A stretch of DNA of 64,000 bases from positions 1 through 64,000 of the forward strand of contig CAZAQS010000001.1 of the NCBI GenBank assembly GCA_964486825.1. Reading direction: 5' to 3'. The notes beneath the pieces were generated by a model that made no database searches, was not told the origin of the DNA, and saw nothing but the letters and a program-made list of their open reading frames with translations. Every line of letters starts with the position of its first letter. The first letter of the stretch is position 1. Below, one piece after another: positions 54,801 to 61,844 of this stretch. Source of the DNA: CAZAQS01 sp964486825. Lineage in GTDB: Bacteria > Chloroflexota > Anaerolineae > Anaerolineales > UBA4823. The translations under genes were made by a program, and so were the position numbers.

Positions 54801-54860
54801 TAAGCTGAATCTCATGCTGCGCTGAGTCGGCGAGGTTTCTTCAGTTGGAATGGGTGACAT
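48822..54860 (-). CDS. Alpha-2-macroglobulin family lipoprotein lacking the thioester cysteine
   Basis: 2012 residues from the ATG at 54860, which follows GGAGATGTACC; a longer frame to 55052 has no support. The signal peptide ends in LIVSLAC (C34). Three SbsA/Big_5-like Ig domains follow (VEAYPPPGAELPLDGPITL; ALPEPGSIDINPTSAVVAS; SIEPDPFSNAVRLEQEIRM), then the macroglobulin domains with YLYTDRPIYRPGDTVYFRL, a Gly-rich bait-like stretch (near 51031-51063), FPDTAYWNATLITNANGEAQ, and the helical thioester domain. Where the family has CxEQ the protein has YETNEQ (Y1506-Q1511), so no thioester can form, as in E. coli YfaS. It probably traps proteases or guards the envelope non-covalently. Confidence 0.92.
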   Translation of the reverse strand: MSPIPTEETSPTQRSMRFSLLAVLNLLLIVSLACSLPGVFQGSPTPTPTGVDTSSETLSEVTAPKAPATPLPPALVEAYPPPGAELPLDGPITLYFNQPMDTASVEGALSGEPYLSGHFNWQSDSAVSFTPDSPFTPATFQAINLSSTARSQKGMGLLNPLTLTYRTVGFLELSQALPEPGSIDINPTSAVVASFNRPVVPLGAVSTDGRAHPLTAFSISAPSDPEPAGYGEWVNTSTYIFYPEPALAGGTVYTVSLNPELTGLDGSPLSGWDEQDPAQPVTWSFTTAQPRLVSIEPDPFSNAVRLEQEIRMVFNQPMDSDSLIANFSLLGPDGETVPGRMDWNEDLTEFTYTPTRLFPRFTRFTALLPAATQARGGTELGQDFQSSFTTSPALGVLETEPVQGGVNQVYNGVTLHFTAQLPDVDLLPYLSISPRVPDLTAYLMEERVLMLWGNFAPATSYSLTISERLEDAWGERMGEPYILEFSTSPLDPDLQVALGSDVLFLTPQDNSLIAQATNISSLQVAVGSVPLEDFLLMLGPNGWDIRQTYQPRLMYSLTQPVSITPNRSQAVEVSLTQNDQPLAPGIYYVKTNIERANYYGGPYLLVSSDIHLTYKSSNSDVFVWAVDLRDQAPVAGAPVTVYDENGAVIARGITDQEGIYRSAIEPLSQAYSSTYAVLGQPGEPDFSIALSNWSFGINPWDFGLLMDYNTSNETTYLYTDRPIYRPGDTVYFRLVSRNSQAGRYTLPSQASKTLRVYDGIGQELAAIDLPLSAYGTAHGEYTLLPEAQPGDYRLGDDYEAIWFKVADYRKPEINLQVSFEKDEILADEKLSAMVNARYFFDAPASNQEIHWAVYAAPQFYSLPGYQVGPVNTDWLSPYLRLFMFGFDPLGFQVSQGDAVLGRDGRLALDVPVQAGQFISALERYRLTLEVTLMDESGLPVSARASARVNPADYIIGIKPDTWTARAEQQAGFEVVVADWEGIPAGAKPLRAEFQKVTWIRQEADQPYFPPEYIPRYSLVGSADFQTGSDGLARVAFTPPEAGTYQLDIHGDGARSEVLLWVGGPGTTLWPNLPNQRTHLTSSQPSYSPGETASVFIPNEMGMDTLALVTLEREEVLRYELITVAAAGSDYTFLVEESHIPNIYISVTLLGENDQGKPEFRQGYLNLSIDPSRKLLNVELLDIDRGTNLAETPALGPGEQLTIGLQVTDQAGQPVEGEFSLSVVDLAVLSLAEPNSPDILPALYGERPLGVRTGLGLAAYAHRRGLVGEGGGGGGGGEGMLPSVVRERFPDTAYWNATLITNANGEAQVTLALPDTLTTWRVQARGLSGATLVGEATADIVATKQLLVRPVTPRFLVRDDHVQLSAIVHNNTASELEVEVSLQATGVRVDDPTHSMQVVGVSPGGQARLDWWGTVLEAETASLVFSAVSGSLQDAARPAGGSIPILRYTSPMTFATSGILDNEGERLELVSLPRSFEPIGGKFDIELSPSLGAAILNGLSALERFPYETNEQIISRFLPNLETYRALQTFGIEAPELQSRLERNLDQGLARLVARQNQDGGWSWIGKGQSETYVSTYILFGLARARQNGIVVDEEVIKRAVEYVQAQMTAPDISTPTWQLDRLAFGHYVLALAGYGDLPGLTDLYERHDQLNPWAQAFLALSIDSLSPSDERVKSLLSDLQASAIRSATGAHWEMASQDFENLNSPIYNSAVVVYALSQREPAAQILPDALRYLMDHRQPGGCWSNSYETAWSLMAAIEVMKGTGELGGSYGFSAVLNGTLVANGQSGGSGTEVNSVTASIPLSSLYPRDPNGLNIRRDAGIGRLYYTASLQVDRPAENVAPLNRGLEISRAYYPHSRTCPLKDCEPIQEAEMGDVVTARVTFVLPNDVYYLMVEDYLPAGTEILDLSLKTSQLGQDTDLEWESEPQPQPLYDYRRPFDDGWGWWYFQGPQVYADHIAWSATYLPAGTYALTYDLVITHPGEFRVLPARAWEFYFPEVQGTSAGTVFEVANRR

Positions 54861-55093
54861 GGTACATCTCCACGCAAGGAGGGTAGGGTCTGGCCGGTGG
54901 TTTACTAAAAGGGGGAAACAGGGTTTCGTCGGTAATCGGTTGGCCATCAAGCACGACGGACCTGATACGCAAATCAAATATAAACGCATTATACGTCGTT
55001 TCCAGTTCCTTGATAAGACGAAAAATGATGCATATATGTTCCTATTCAGCAAGTCTGGCGCTTCTCAAAGCCACCGATATGGCTTGATTTTGG
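54861..55093. other. Divergent promoter region between macroglobulin and VanW genes
   Basis: About 230 bp without a supported gene; it should hold the macroglobulin promoter on the minus strand. No repeat or hairpin stands out. Confidence 0.4.
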
Positions 55094-55099
55094 TACAAT
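55091..55099 (+). promoter_or_regulatory. Extended -10 promoter of the VanW gene
   Basis: TGGTACAAT (TGn plus TACAAT at 55094-55099) ends 7 nt before the VanW ATG. No Shine-Dalgarno site is present, so the mRNA would start at or next to the ATG. Confidence 0.5.
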
Positions 55100-55106
55100 A
55101 CTTCCT

Positions 55107-57005
55107 ATGAGCACTGATACAGCAACCCGTAGACCTAATCTGCAACCACCTATGCCGCGCTTTGCACCTTTGCTGCAAGCCACAGTTGCCCTGTCGGCCG
55201 GGCTGGCCCTGTTCCTGGTATTGCTGGTCGGGTCAATGGTAGCATTCGATATGGCCAATGCCGGCAAAATCTTACCCGGCGTTTCCTTAGCAGGAATCGA
55301 TTTATCCGGTCTGACTCCCGAGGAAGCCTCCAGCCTGGTAACCCAGCAGATCGCTTACCCGAACCAAGGAAGTATCGCTTTTCAGGATGGGGCAAACGTA
55401 TGGGTGGCAAAACCAAGCGAGCTGGGATTGTTCCTGGATCCTCAAACCAGCGCTACGGCTGCCTACCAGAAAGGCCGGCAAGGCGATCCGCTGGACCGGC
55501 TGTCTGCCCGCTTCCAGGCCTGGTACTCAGGTGTGGATATCCCCCCTTTGATGGTCTTCGACGAGCGCATAGCCCAGAAATATCTAAGGGGCATCGCGGC
55601 TGAGATCGACCTCCCAACCATTGAGGCTTCTCTATCAGTCAGCGGGACAGAGGTCGTGGTTCGGCCAGGCCAGGTAGGGCGTAGCCTGAATATCGATGCA
55701 GCCTTGCAGGAACTGAGGGAGCATATCCCTCGCATGACAGACGGGATCATCAATCTGCAGGTCCGGGAAACCCCACCGGTGATCCTGGACGTAAGCGAGC
55801 AAGCTGAAATTGCCCGGAGGATTTTGAGCGCGCCACTCGTATTGCAAGTCCCGAACGCTGAGGAGGGCGACCCTGATACCTGGACCTTCGAGCCGGCGGT
55901 GCTGGCGGAGATGCTGGCGATCGAGAGGGTGGAGAACCCGGATGGGGCCCGCTACCAGGTGGCGCTGAACTCTGAGACGATGCGCCCCTTCCTGGAGGGA
56001 GTCGCTCCCCAACTGGCGCGCTGGCCTGAGAATGCACGCTTCATCTTCAATGACGAGACCCGCCAGCTTGAAGTGATCCAACCGGCTATCATCGGGCGGG
56101 AACTGGACGTAGATGAAACGCTTCAGAAAATCAACCAGAGAGTAGCGGAGGGAGATCATAACCTCGAGCTTGTGGTGAACTATACGTCCCCACAAGTTAG
56201 CGACGATGTGGTTGGTGAAGACCTGGGAATCCGCGAGCTAGTAGCTTCGCATACCTCCTATTTCTACGGCTCCAGCGGCTCTCGCATCCAGAATATCGAG
56301 GTGGCTGCCTCCCGCTTCCATGGGGTTATGGTACCGCCCGGAGCAACCTTTTCCATGGTGGATGTATTGGGTACGATCAGCCTGGATGATGGGTATGCGG
56401 AGGCATTGATCATCTTTGGGGGCCGGACGATCCAAGGCGTCGGTGGTGGGGTCTGCCAGGTCAGCACGACCCTGTTCCGGACGGTCTTCTTCGGCGGTTT
56501 CCCGATCGTCGAACGACACCCCCACGCTTACCGTGTAGGATACTACGAGCAAACCTCCGGTGGGGGAATCAACCAGCGCCTGGCTGGCCTGGATGCGACC
56601 GTTTTCGTCCCAGTAGTCGATTTCAAGTTCAGCAATGACACCCCGCACTGGCTGCTGATGGAGACTTACACGAATCCCGGGGCGCGTACTTTAACCTGGA
56701 AGTTTTATTCCACCTCCGATGGGCGGACGGTGGAGTGGGATACCAGCGGCCCACGCAATGTAGTCGCGTCCCCCAAGCCATCTTACGAAGAAAACCCGCA
56801 ATTGGCTGCTGGGGAAGTCAAGCAGGTGGATTGGGAAGCAGAAGGAGCAGATGTGTCGGTTACGCGCACGGTGATGCGCGACGGGCAGGTCTATCTCACC
56901 GATACAATCAATACACACTATCTGCCCTGGCGTGCAGTTTACCAGTATGGTCCTGGTACGGATGGTATGCCGCCCGAAGGGTCCGATGACAATCAAGAGG
57001 AATGA
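55107..57005 (+). CDS. VanW family protein with peptidoglycan-binding-type repeats
   Basis: 632 residues. A membrane anchor (ATVALSAGLALFLVLLVGSM, about 28-50) is followed by GVSLAGIDLSGLTPEEASS, the start of the first PG_binding_4-like domain, and a second copy at about 230-370. The VanW domain (about 385-520) includes SRFHGVMVPPGATFSMVDVL, GGGVCQVSTTLFRTVFFGGF and YYEQTSGGGINQRLAGLDAT. A basic-to-acidic C-terminal domain ends the protein. The family is linked to cell-envelope glycopeptide biology, but its activity is not known. It is divergent from the macroglobulin gene, another envelope protein. Confidence 0.92.
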   Translation: MSTDTATRRPNLQPPMPRFAPLLQATVALSAGLALFLVLLVGSMVAFDMANAGKILPGVSLAGIDLSGLTPEEASSLVTQQIAYPNQGSIAFQDGANVWVAKPSELGLFLDPQTSATAAYQKGRQGDPLDRLSARFQAWYSGVDIPPLMVFDERIAQKYLRGIAAEIDLPTIEASLSVSGTEVVVRPGQVGRSLNIDAALQELREHIPRMTDGIINLQVRETPPVILDVSEQAEIARRILSAPLVLQVPNAEEGDPDTWTFEPAVLAEMLAIERVENPDGARYQVALNSETMRPFLEGVAPQLARWPENARFIFNDETRQLEVIQPAIIGRELDVDETLQKINQRVAEGDHNLELVVNYTSPQVSDDVVGEDLGIRELVASHTSYFYGSSGSRIQNIEVAASRFHGVMVPPGATFSMVDVLGTISLDDGYAEALIIFGGRTIQGVGGGVCQVSTTLFRTVFFGGFPIVERHPHAYRVGYYEQTSGGGINQRLAGLDATVFVPVVDFKFSNDTPHWLLMETYTNPGARTLTWKFYSTSDGRTVEWDTSGPRNVVASPKPSYEENPQLAAGEVKQVDWEAEGADVSVTRTVMRDGQVYLTDTINTHYLPWRAVYQYGPGTDGMPPEGSDDNQEE

Positions 57006-57017
57006 AGGGAGAAGGAT

Positions 57018-57233
57018 ATGGTAAGTCAGGAACTGCTGGACATCCTACGCTGCCCGGCCTGCGTACGAGAAAAAGAGGGCTTGCTGGATTTCGTAGGAGG
57101 CGCCTGGCTGGTATGCCAGGTTTGCGGGCGTAAATACCCCATCCGGGACGATATTCCGGTGATGCTGATCGACGAAGGCGATAAATGGCAGGCCACCCGG
57201 GTGGAGGACTTGCCCATCCCTCCCCCGAATTAG
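57018..57233 (+). CDS. Trm112 family small zinc-binding protein
   Basis: 71 residues, with GGGAGAAGG before the ATG. The sequence MVSQELLDILRCPACVREKEG...LVCQVCGRKYPIRDDIPVML has the two CxxC pairs and the YPIRDxIPVML ending of the Trm112/YcaR family. In eukaryotes and archaea Trm112 activates methyltransferases; bacterial members are thought to act as small zinc partners. It follows vanW by 12 bp and is probably in the same operon. Confidence 0.92.
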   Translation: MVSQELLDILRCPACVREKEGLLDFVGGAWLVCQVCGRKYPIRDDIPVMLIDEGDKWQATRVEDLPIPPPN

Positions 57234-57261
57234 GGAAATGACCTCCCACCACCTATCTTTG

Positions 57262-57350
57262 TGCTAAGCGAAGCGACAAAACCCGCCTTTGCGAGGAGCA
57301 GAACGACAGAATTCGCCTTTGCGAGGAGCGAAGCGACGAAGCAATCTCCT
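57262..57350 (+). repeat. Degenerate tandem repeat with 30-bp unit
   Basis: CGCCTTTGCGAGGAGC occurs at 57284-57299 and 57314-57329, exactly 30 bp apart, and the flanking bases GCGAAGCGAC also occur at 57268 and 57329. The text, ending in GACGAAGCAATCTCC, resembles a family of dispersed intergenic repeats seen in several bacterial genomes. It sits directly before the HEAT-repeat gene and could be mistaken for its N-terminus. Confidence 0.6.
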
Positions 57351-57356
57351 AAACTT

Positions 57357-57932
57357 ATGAAAGACATCCAGGCCCAGATTCAAGCATTAACCAGCGGAGA
57401 CGAAAGGCGGGCTGAAGCAGCAGTTAAGGCACTGGCCCGTATCGGAAGAGCAGCCTTTCCGGCCGTCCAGGAACTGTTAGCCTCCCCGGATGCTGACACG
57501 CGCTGGTGGGCCACCTGGACGCTGGCCTCTTTCGAACACCCCGAAGCGCCTGAACTACTGCGCAAGCTATTGAAGGATACAGACCTGTCCGTCCGGCAGT
57601 GTGCAGCCCTGGCTTTGCGCGACCATCCTACCCCGGAAGCCATCCCGGCCCTGATCGAGCTTCTCAGCGATGGGGATAGCGTCCTGGTGCGTCTATCTGG
57701 CGCAGCCCTTACTGCAATCGGGAAGGAGGCGGTGCCTGCCTTGCTGGACCTCGTGCAGGAGGGCAGCCAGAAAGCGCGCCTGGAGGCCGTGCGCACCCTG
57801 GCAATGATCGGCGACGAGCGCGCCATCGCGACCCTGTTCGAAGTCTCCCAGGAAGATTCAGCCGTAATCGAGTATTGGGCCAACGAGGGCCTGGAGAGGC
57901 TCGGTATCGGCATGGTTTTCTTCAACCCCTGA
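57357..57932 (+). CDS. HEAT-repeat protein
   Basis: 191 residues from the ATG at 57357; the longer frame from 57261 translates a DNA repeat and is rejected. The protein is made of about five HEAT-like helix pairs, visible as RRAEAAVKALARIGRAAFPA, PDADTRWWATWTLASFEHPE, DTDLSVRQCAALALRDHPTP, GDSVLVRLSGAALTAIGKEA and SQKARLEAVRTLAMIGDERA. Such scaffolds bind proteins or bilin lyases; no specific role can be given. It has no clear ribosome site. It is convergent with the DUF456 gene (11 bp gap). Confidence 0.85.
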   Translation: MKDIQAQIQALTSGDERRAEAAVKALARIGRAAFPAVQELLASPDADTRWWATWTLASFEHPEAPELLRKLLKDTDLSVRQCAALALRDHPTPEAIPALIELLSDGDSVLVRLSGAALTAIGKEAVPALLDLVQEGSQKARLEAVRTLAMIGDERAIATLFEVSQEDSAVIEYWANEGLERLGIGMVFFNP

Positions 57933-57943
57933 ACGCGGGACGC

Positions 57944-58441
57944 TCACCTCAGAAAGACCCACAAACCCCAGAAAAAGAACATCGCCAGTCCGATCCCAAA
58001 ACGCACCAGGAAGGATAGTCCCCATCCGGTAGCCAGGCCACGCATAGAAGTGATAACTTTCGACCATTCTCCTACCCGCAGGTATTCCAGGAGGAAAACC
58101 GTCAGCGGAGCAGCGATCAGCCCGCCGATGGGAGGCGCCAACAGGGTACCGGCAATACCAGCTACCATACCCAAGAGGATGGACCACCAGGAAGCGCCGC
58201 CCCGGCGCGCCCCGACCCCCATCAGGACATTGTCAACCGTTATCCCCGCCAACATGAGCAGGGTGATCAGGATGAAGATGATCGTCCCAAGCGTCCCGAA
58301 GCTGACCAGCAGACCATACCCTAAAGCACCCAGCCAAATGACCACGATGCCAGGGAAGAGCGGGATCAACAGGCCAACCAGGCCGATCAGCATGACCACC
58401 AGGGTAAGTCCGAAGATTGAGGCGTCCAGCAACGGTTCCAT
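57944..58441 (-). CDS. DUF456 family membrane protein
   Basis: 165 residues with about five hydrophobic helices. The motifs GLVGLLIPLFPGIVVIWLGA, GARRGGASWWSILLGMVAGI and APPIGGLIAAPLTVFLLEYL are those of DUF456, a family of small integral membrane proteins of unknown function. It lies 8 bp downstream of serS on the same strand and is probably co-transcribed with it. Confidence 0.9.
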   Translation of the reverse strand: MEPLLDASIFGLTLVVMLIGLVGLLIPLFPGIVVIWLGALGYGLLVSFGTLGTIIFILITLLMLAGITVDNVLMGVGARRGGASWWSILLGMVAGIAGTLLAPPIGGLIAAPLTVFLLEYLRVGEWSKVITSMRGLATGWGLSFLVRFGIGLAMFFFWGLWVFLR

Positions 58442-58449
58442 AGGTTATG

Positions 58450-59730
58450 TTACTTGAGTTCAGCGCTGATGCGATCGATCCCGCCCATCCAGGGACGAAG
58501 CACCTCAGGGACCAGCACCGATCCGTCGGCCTGCTGGTAAGTTTCCAGCACTGCGATCAGCGTACGCGGCAGCCCCAATCCCGAGCCGTTCAAGGTGTGG
58601 ACGAAGCGGGGTCGGCCTCCGCCTGCAGGCCGGTACTTCACATTGGCGCGGCGGGCCTGGAAATCGGTCACGTTCGAGAGCGAGGAGACTTCCAACCACT
58701 CTCCACAGCCGGGCGCCCAGGCTTCGATATCATAGGTGATCGACGAGCCAAAACCGAGGTCGCCGGTGCAGAGCTGCTTGACCCGGTAAGTCAGTCCAAG
58801 CTCCTGGCAGGTCTGCTCGGCGTTCTCGCGCATTTTTTCCAGCTCCTCGGCCGAATGCTCGGGTAAGCAGTACTTATACATCTCCACCTTATCGAATTGG
58901 TGGCCGCGCTTGATGCCACGCACGTCTCGCCCCGCGCTCATCTTCTCCCGGCGGAAGCAGGGTGTGTAGGCGCAGTAATGCAGGGGCAGGCTGATCTCAT
59001 CCAGGATTTCGTCCATATGCAGGCCGGTAAGGGGCACTTCGGCAGTCGGCACCATCCACAGGTCTTCCTCGTGGTCTTTGTACAGGTTGTCGTAAAACTT
59101 GGGCAACTGCCCGGCCGCGTACAGGGTCTGGCCCTTGACCATGAAGGGAGTGTACTTCTCCGTATACCCTTGCCGGATATGCAGATCGAGCATCCACGAG
59201 ATCAGGGCGCGCTGCAATCGGGCGCCAGGCCCGTTCAGGACGTAAAAACGCGAGCCGGTGATCTTGACACCCTGTTCGAAGTCGATGATGCCCAAGGCGG
59301 GACCCAGGTCCCAGTGCGGGAGGGGCTCGAAATCGAACTCTGGGATGTCCTCCGAGACGCGCACCACCACATTCTCGTCCTCGTCCTTTCCATAAGGAGT
59401 TCTCGGGTCGGGGATATTCGGGATGGTAGCCAGCAAGTCGTTTAAGTCTGTCTCCAAAGCACGCAGACGCTCGTCCAAAGAGCTGATCTGGTCCCCGACG
59501 GCGCGCATGGCATCGATCCTGGCTTGCCGCTCAGCGGGGTCCTTCATCCTGCTAATCTCTTTGGAGACCTGGTTGCGCTCAGCTTTAAGGTTCTCCACCT
59601 CCTGGATCAGCGTACGCCGCTGCTCATCCAGGCTGAGGATCTGGTCCACCGGCTCGGCCTCCATCTGTCTCACGCGCAGCGCCTCACGGACGAGCTCGGG
59701 ATTTTCACGAATCAAATTCAAATCTAACAT
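58450..59730 (-). CDS. serS: Seryl-tRNA synthetase
   Basis: 426 residues from the ATG at 59730, with AGGAGG 7 nt upstream; a longer frame to 60012 translates the T-box leader and is rejected. The N-terminal coiled coil (about 30-100) begins MLDLNLIRENPELVREALRV. Class II motifs are present: motif 2 in YAYTPCFRREKMSAGRDVRG (here HYCAYTPCFRREKM), and motif 3 in LNGSGLGLPRTLIAVLETYQ. It joins serine to tRNA-Ser. The gene is controlled by a T-box that reads uncharged tRNA-Ser. Confidence 0.96.
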   Translation of the reverse strand: MLDLNLIRENPELVREALRVRQMEAEPVDQILSLDEQRRTLIQEVENLKAERNQVSKEISRMKDPAERQARIDAMRAVGDQISSLDERLRALETDLNDLLATIPNIPDPRTPYGKDEDENVVVRVSEDIPEFDFEPLPHWDLGPALGIIDFEQGVKITGSRFYVLNGPGARLQRALISWMLDLHIRQGYTEKYTPFMVKGQTLYAAGQLPKFYDNLYKDHEEDLWMVPTAEVPLTGLHMDEILDEISLPLHYCAYTPCFRREKMSAGRDVRGIKRGHQFDKVEMYKYCLPEHSAEELEKMRENAEQTCQELGLTYRVKQLCTGDLGFGSSITYDIEAWAPGCGEWLEVSSLSNVTDFQARRANVKYRPAGGGRPRFVHTLNGSGLGLPRTLIAVLETYQQADGSVLVPEVLRPWMGGIDRISAELK

Positions 59731-60082
59731 GGTTGCACCTCCTATGCGGCAATGAAAAGCCCCTCTCGCCAGCAGGACGAGGGGGGCGCTCGTGGTGCCA
59801 CCTGCGTTTGCCATCCTGGCCTCTCCAAAATTGGGGAAAAGGCTTTGATGGCCTCTGAAGCGCTTTAACGGGCGCACCCGATCCCCTTTACAGAGAGCAG
59901 ATTCAACGACCTGGCTCCCTCCTGCAGGGGCAACGGGCCTGAAGACAGGCAAACGAGCCTGTACAACGAGGCCGGCGGAGGGGATTTCATCGCCCGACTT
60001 GCCACCTCGCACCGTCCGGCGGCTCTCTGGGAAGGGAGGCGATTACTTGTCTCCGCGCGCGTTCTTATGCTATGAAAAGATG
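59731..60082 (-). ncRNA. T-box leader (serine) of serS
   Basis: Read on the minus strand, a Stem I can form: GCGGAG pairs with CTCCGC and ATCGCC with GGCGAT, leaving an internal loop with ACAAGTA on one side and GAAATCCC on the other. This is the usual specifier loop, and the specifier is UCC (59984-59982), a serine codon. AGAGAG and a distal GGTGCGA-type loop follow. The T-box AGGTGGCACCACG (59803-59791) has UGGC, which fits the GCCA end of tRNA-Ser. A terminator follows before the ribosome site. Confidence 0.88.
59755..59788 (-). terminator. Conditional terminator of the serS T-box
   Basis: On the minus strand GCCCC and CTCG pair with CGAG and GGGGC around a short loop, followed by TTTT. 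The 5' side overlaps the T-box region, as needed for switching between terminator and antiterminator. Confidence 0.8.
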
Positions 60083-60087
60083 CAGCG

Positions 60088-60115
60088 ATTATACCCGAGC
60101 GTAGAAGGCTGTCAA
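60088..60115 (-). promoter_or_regulatory. Consensus promoter of serS
   Basis: On the minus strand TTGACA (60115-60110) and TATAAT (60093-60088) match consensus fully with a 16-bp spacer. Transcription would begin near 60082, giving a leader of about 350 nt with the T-box. Confidence 0.85.
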
Positions 60116-60172
60116 GGTACTCCTGCACCAAATCCATTTCACCCATATCTGTCAAATTCTGGCGGATCGTTA

Positions 60173-60445
60173 TTATTGACCACCAGGTTCAGTATCATCA
60201 ACGCGTTCCACCACAATGCTTGCTTTGGAGATTAACGCAGCAATAGCCCCTAATGCCGCCAATTGTGGGGCTACCAGAGCGCTTACCACGCCCCAGGTGA
60301 GTGGAATTTCAAACAAGGTGCGGCCTTCCTCACTGCGAATGGATATACGCCGGATATTTCCCTGACGCACCAGTTCTTTGATTTTAGTAACCAGCTCTTC
60401 GCCATGGATCTGGAATTCTTCGGAATGGATTTTTTGTTCACTCAT
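60173..60445 (-). CDS. DUF4342 family protein
   Basis: 90 residues, with AGGAGG before the ATG at 60445. The text EEFQIHGEELVTKIKELVRQGNIRRISI followed by LFEIPLTWGVVSALVAPQLAALGAIAALI is the DUF4342 pattern: a soluble alpha/beta N-terminus and one hydrophobic helical hairpin, ending with SIVVERVDD. Function unknown. It lies between bactofilin and serS on the same strand. Confidence 0.88.
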   Translation of the reverse strand: MSEQKIHSEEFQIHGEELVTKIKELVRQGNIRRISIRSEEGRTLFEIPLTWGVVSALVAPQLAALGAIAALISKASIVVERVDDTEPGGQ

Positions 60446-60506
60446 GTTACATCCTCCTTCGAAAATGAGGAATGACCAGTCAGCCTATATCCTAATCTAA
60501 GATTGC

Positions 60507-60992
60507 TTACGGGAGGTCGGGAAATTTGTCGAGCCCATCTTGCATCTCCCCGGCTTCTGCTTGCTCGTCCAGAGAGGTAGAAAGCTCAGGAGCGGGAGCC
60601 ACCCCGATATCGACCTTCTCCTCCATGCGGATCTGCCCTCGCAGGAAGGCGCCCTCTTCCGTGGCGAAGGAGGCGGTCACGACGTTGCCCCACACCCGCC
60701 CGCTACTGCGGATCTCGACTTTCTCAGCGAGGATGTCCCCGCGCACTGCACCAGCCACGATAACGGTGTTGGCACGCAGCTCCTGGCAGGTAACCCGCCC
60801 ACTCTCGCCGATGACCAGCAGGCCACGCAAGGCAATATCGCCTTCCAGCGCCCCTTCGATGCGCAAGCCGCCACTGCCGCTCAAGCCGCCTTTAACGGTC
60901 AAACCGCCCCCCAATACGGAAGTAACCCGCTCTGCAGGCGCGCTGGCAGGGGAAATAAGCGAAGGGGTGTTAGAGTTGCGTTTTTTGAACAT
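60507..60992 (-). CDS. Bactofilin (polymer-forming cytoskeletal protein)
   Basis: 161 residues from the ATG at 60992; a TTG two codons earlier is also possible. The core of repeated short beta turns (GGLTVKGGLSGSGGLRIEGAL, EGDIALRGLLVIGESGRVTC, AGAVRGDILAEKVEIRSSGR, VWGNVVTASFATEEGAFLRG) is the right-handed beta-helix of bactofilins. These proteins form filaments next to the membrane and guide envelope synthesis or protein location. The start lies 2 bp from the fabI stop, so translation is probably coupled. Confidence 0.92.
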   Translation of the reverse strand: MFKKRNSNTPSLISPASAPAERVTSVLGGGLTVKGGLSGSGGLRIEGALEGDIALRGLLVIGESGRVTCQELRANTVIVAGAVRGDILAEKVEIRSSGRVWGNVVTASFATEEGAFLRGQIRMEEKVDIGVAPAPELSTSLDEQAEAGEMQDGLDKFPDLP

Positions 60993-60994
60993 CC

Positions 60995-61780
60995 TCAATC
61001 AACCGGTTCGGTCGCTCCTAATATATTGTAACCCGAATCGACGTAGATCACTTCGCCGGTGACCCGGGCAGCCAGGTCGGAGGCCAGGTAAACGGCCGTC
61101 CCGCCGATATCTTCGATGGTAATTGGTTGGTGCAAGGGGGCCACCTCGGTGAACTGGCGATACATGGACTTGAAACCCGAGACTCCGGCTGCCGCCAGGG
61201 TACGGATAGGCCCAGCAGAGATGGCGTTTACCCGCACGCCCTGCTCTCCAAAGTCGTAGGCCAGATAACGGACGGAGGCCTCCAGGGCAGCTTTGGCGAC
61301 TCCCATAACGTTATAGTGAGGCATGACTTTCTCGGATCCGTAATAGGTCAGGGTCAGCAGGCACCCCCCAGGACGCAAGACCGGCTGGAAGGCCTGGGCC
61401 ATGGCAGTAAATGAGTACACGCTGATATCCATGGCCTTGTGGAATCCTTCCCGGCTGGTGCGGTAGTAGGGACCATTGAGCTCGTCCCGGTTGGCGAAGG
61501 CGACTGCGTGTACCAGGATATCCAGTCCGCCAAACTCGGCTTGTGCTACCCCAGCTACCCTGCGGATCTGGTCGTCGTCGGCTACGTCACAGGGCTCGAG
61601 GAAACCTGCCCCGATCGATTCAGCCAGTGGGCGGGCCCGCCGCTCGAGCGCCTCTCCGGCATAGCTCAAAGCCACGCGAGCGCCGTGCTCGTGAAGAGCC
61701 TTGGCAATGCCCCAGGCGATAGAACGTTCGTTGGCAATACCGAAGATGAGGGCGTTTTTACCCTGCAATAGTGATGGCAT
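60995..61780 (-). CDS. fabI: Enoyl-[acyl-carrier-protein] reductase FabI
   Basis: 261 residues. The NAD(H)-binding start LLQGKNALIFGIANERSIAWG is typical of FabI. The active-site pair is in YNVMGVAKAALE (Tyr-x6-Lys), and LTYYGSEKVMPHYNV and NAISAGPIRTLAAAG are further family marks. The enzyme reduces the enoyl-ACP double bond in each round of fatty-acid synthesis and is the usual target of triclosan. It is co-directional with bactofilin, which follows almost without a gap. Confidence 0.95.
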   Translation of the reverse strand: MPSLLQGKNALIFGIANERSIAWGIAKALHEHGARVALSYAGEALERRARPLAESIGAGFLEPCDVADDDQIRRVAGVAQAEFGGLDILVHAVAFANRDELNGPYYRTSREGFHKAMDISVYSFTAMAQAFQPVLRPGGCLLTLTYYGSEKVMPHYNVMGVAKAALEASVRYLAYDFGEQGVRVNAISAGPIRTLAAAGVSGFKSMYRQFTEVAPLHQPITIEDIGGTAVYLASDLAARVTGEVIYVDSGYNILGATEPVD

Positions 61781-61802
61781 ATTTCCTCCTCATTGGTGGC
61801 CT

Positions 61803-61832
61803 TCCAGGGGCAGGGCAAAGACCCAGCCTGGA
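61803..61832 (-). terminator. Hairpin between glycosylase and fabI genes
   Basis: TCCAGG (61803-61808) and CCTGGA (61827-61832) pair, with a further GGG/CCC inner stem. There is no U-run; it is a possible attenuator or mRNA-stability hairpin in the 64-bp gap. Confidence 0.35.
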
Positions 61833-61844
61833 GGCGTATGGGAT

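Noticed and set aside
57261..57356. 32-residue N-terminal extension of the HEAT protein
   Set aside because: It translates a tandem DNA repeat (ATKPAFARSR, EFAFARSEATKQ) and is unlikely to be protein-coding.
59731..60012. 94-residue N-terminal extension of serS
   Set aside because: The stretch is the T-box leader; SerRS begins MLDLNLIREN at 59730 after AGGAGG.
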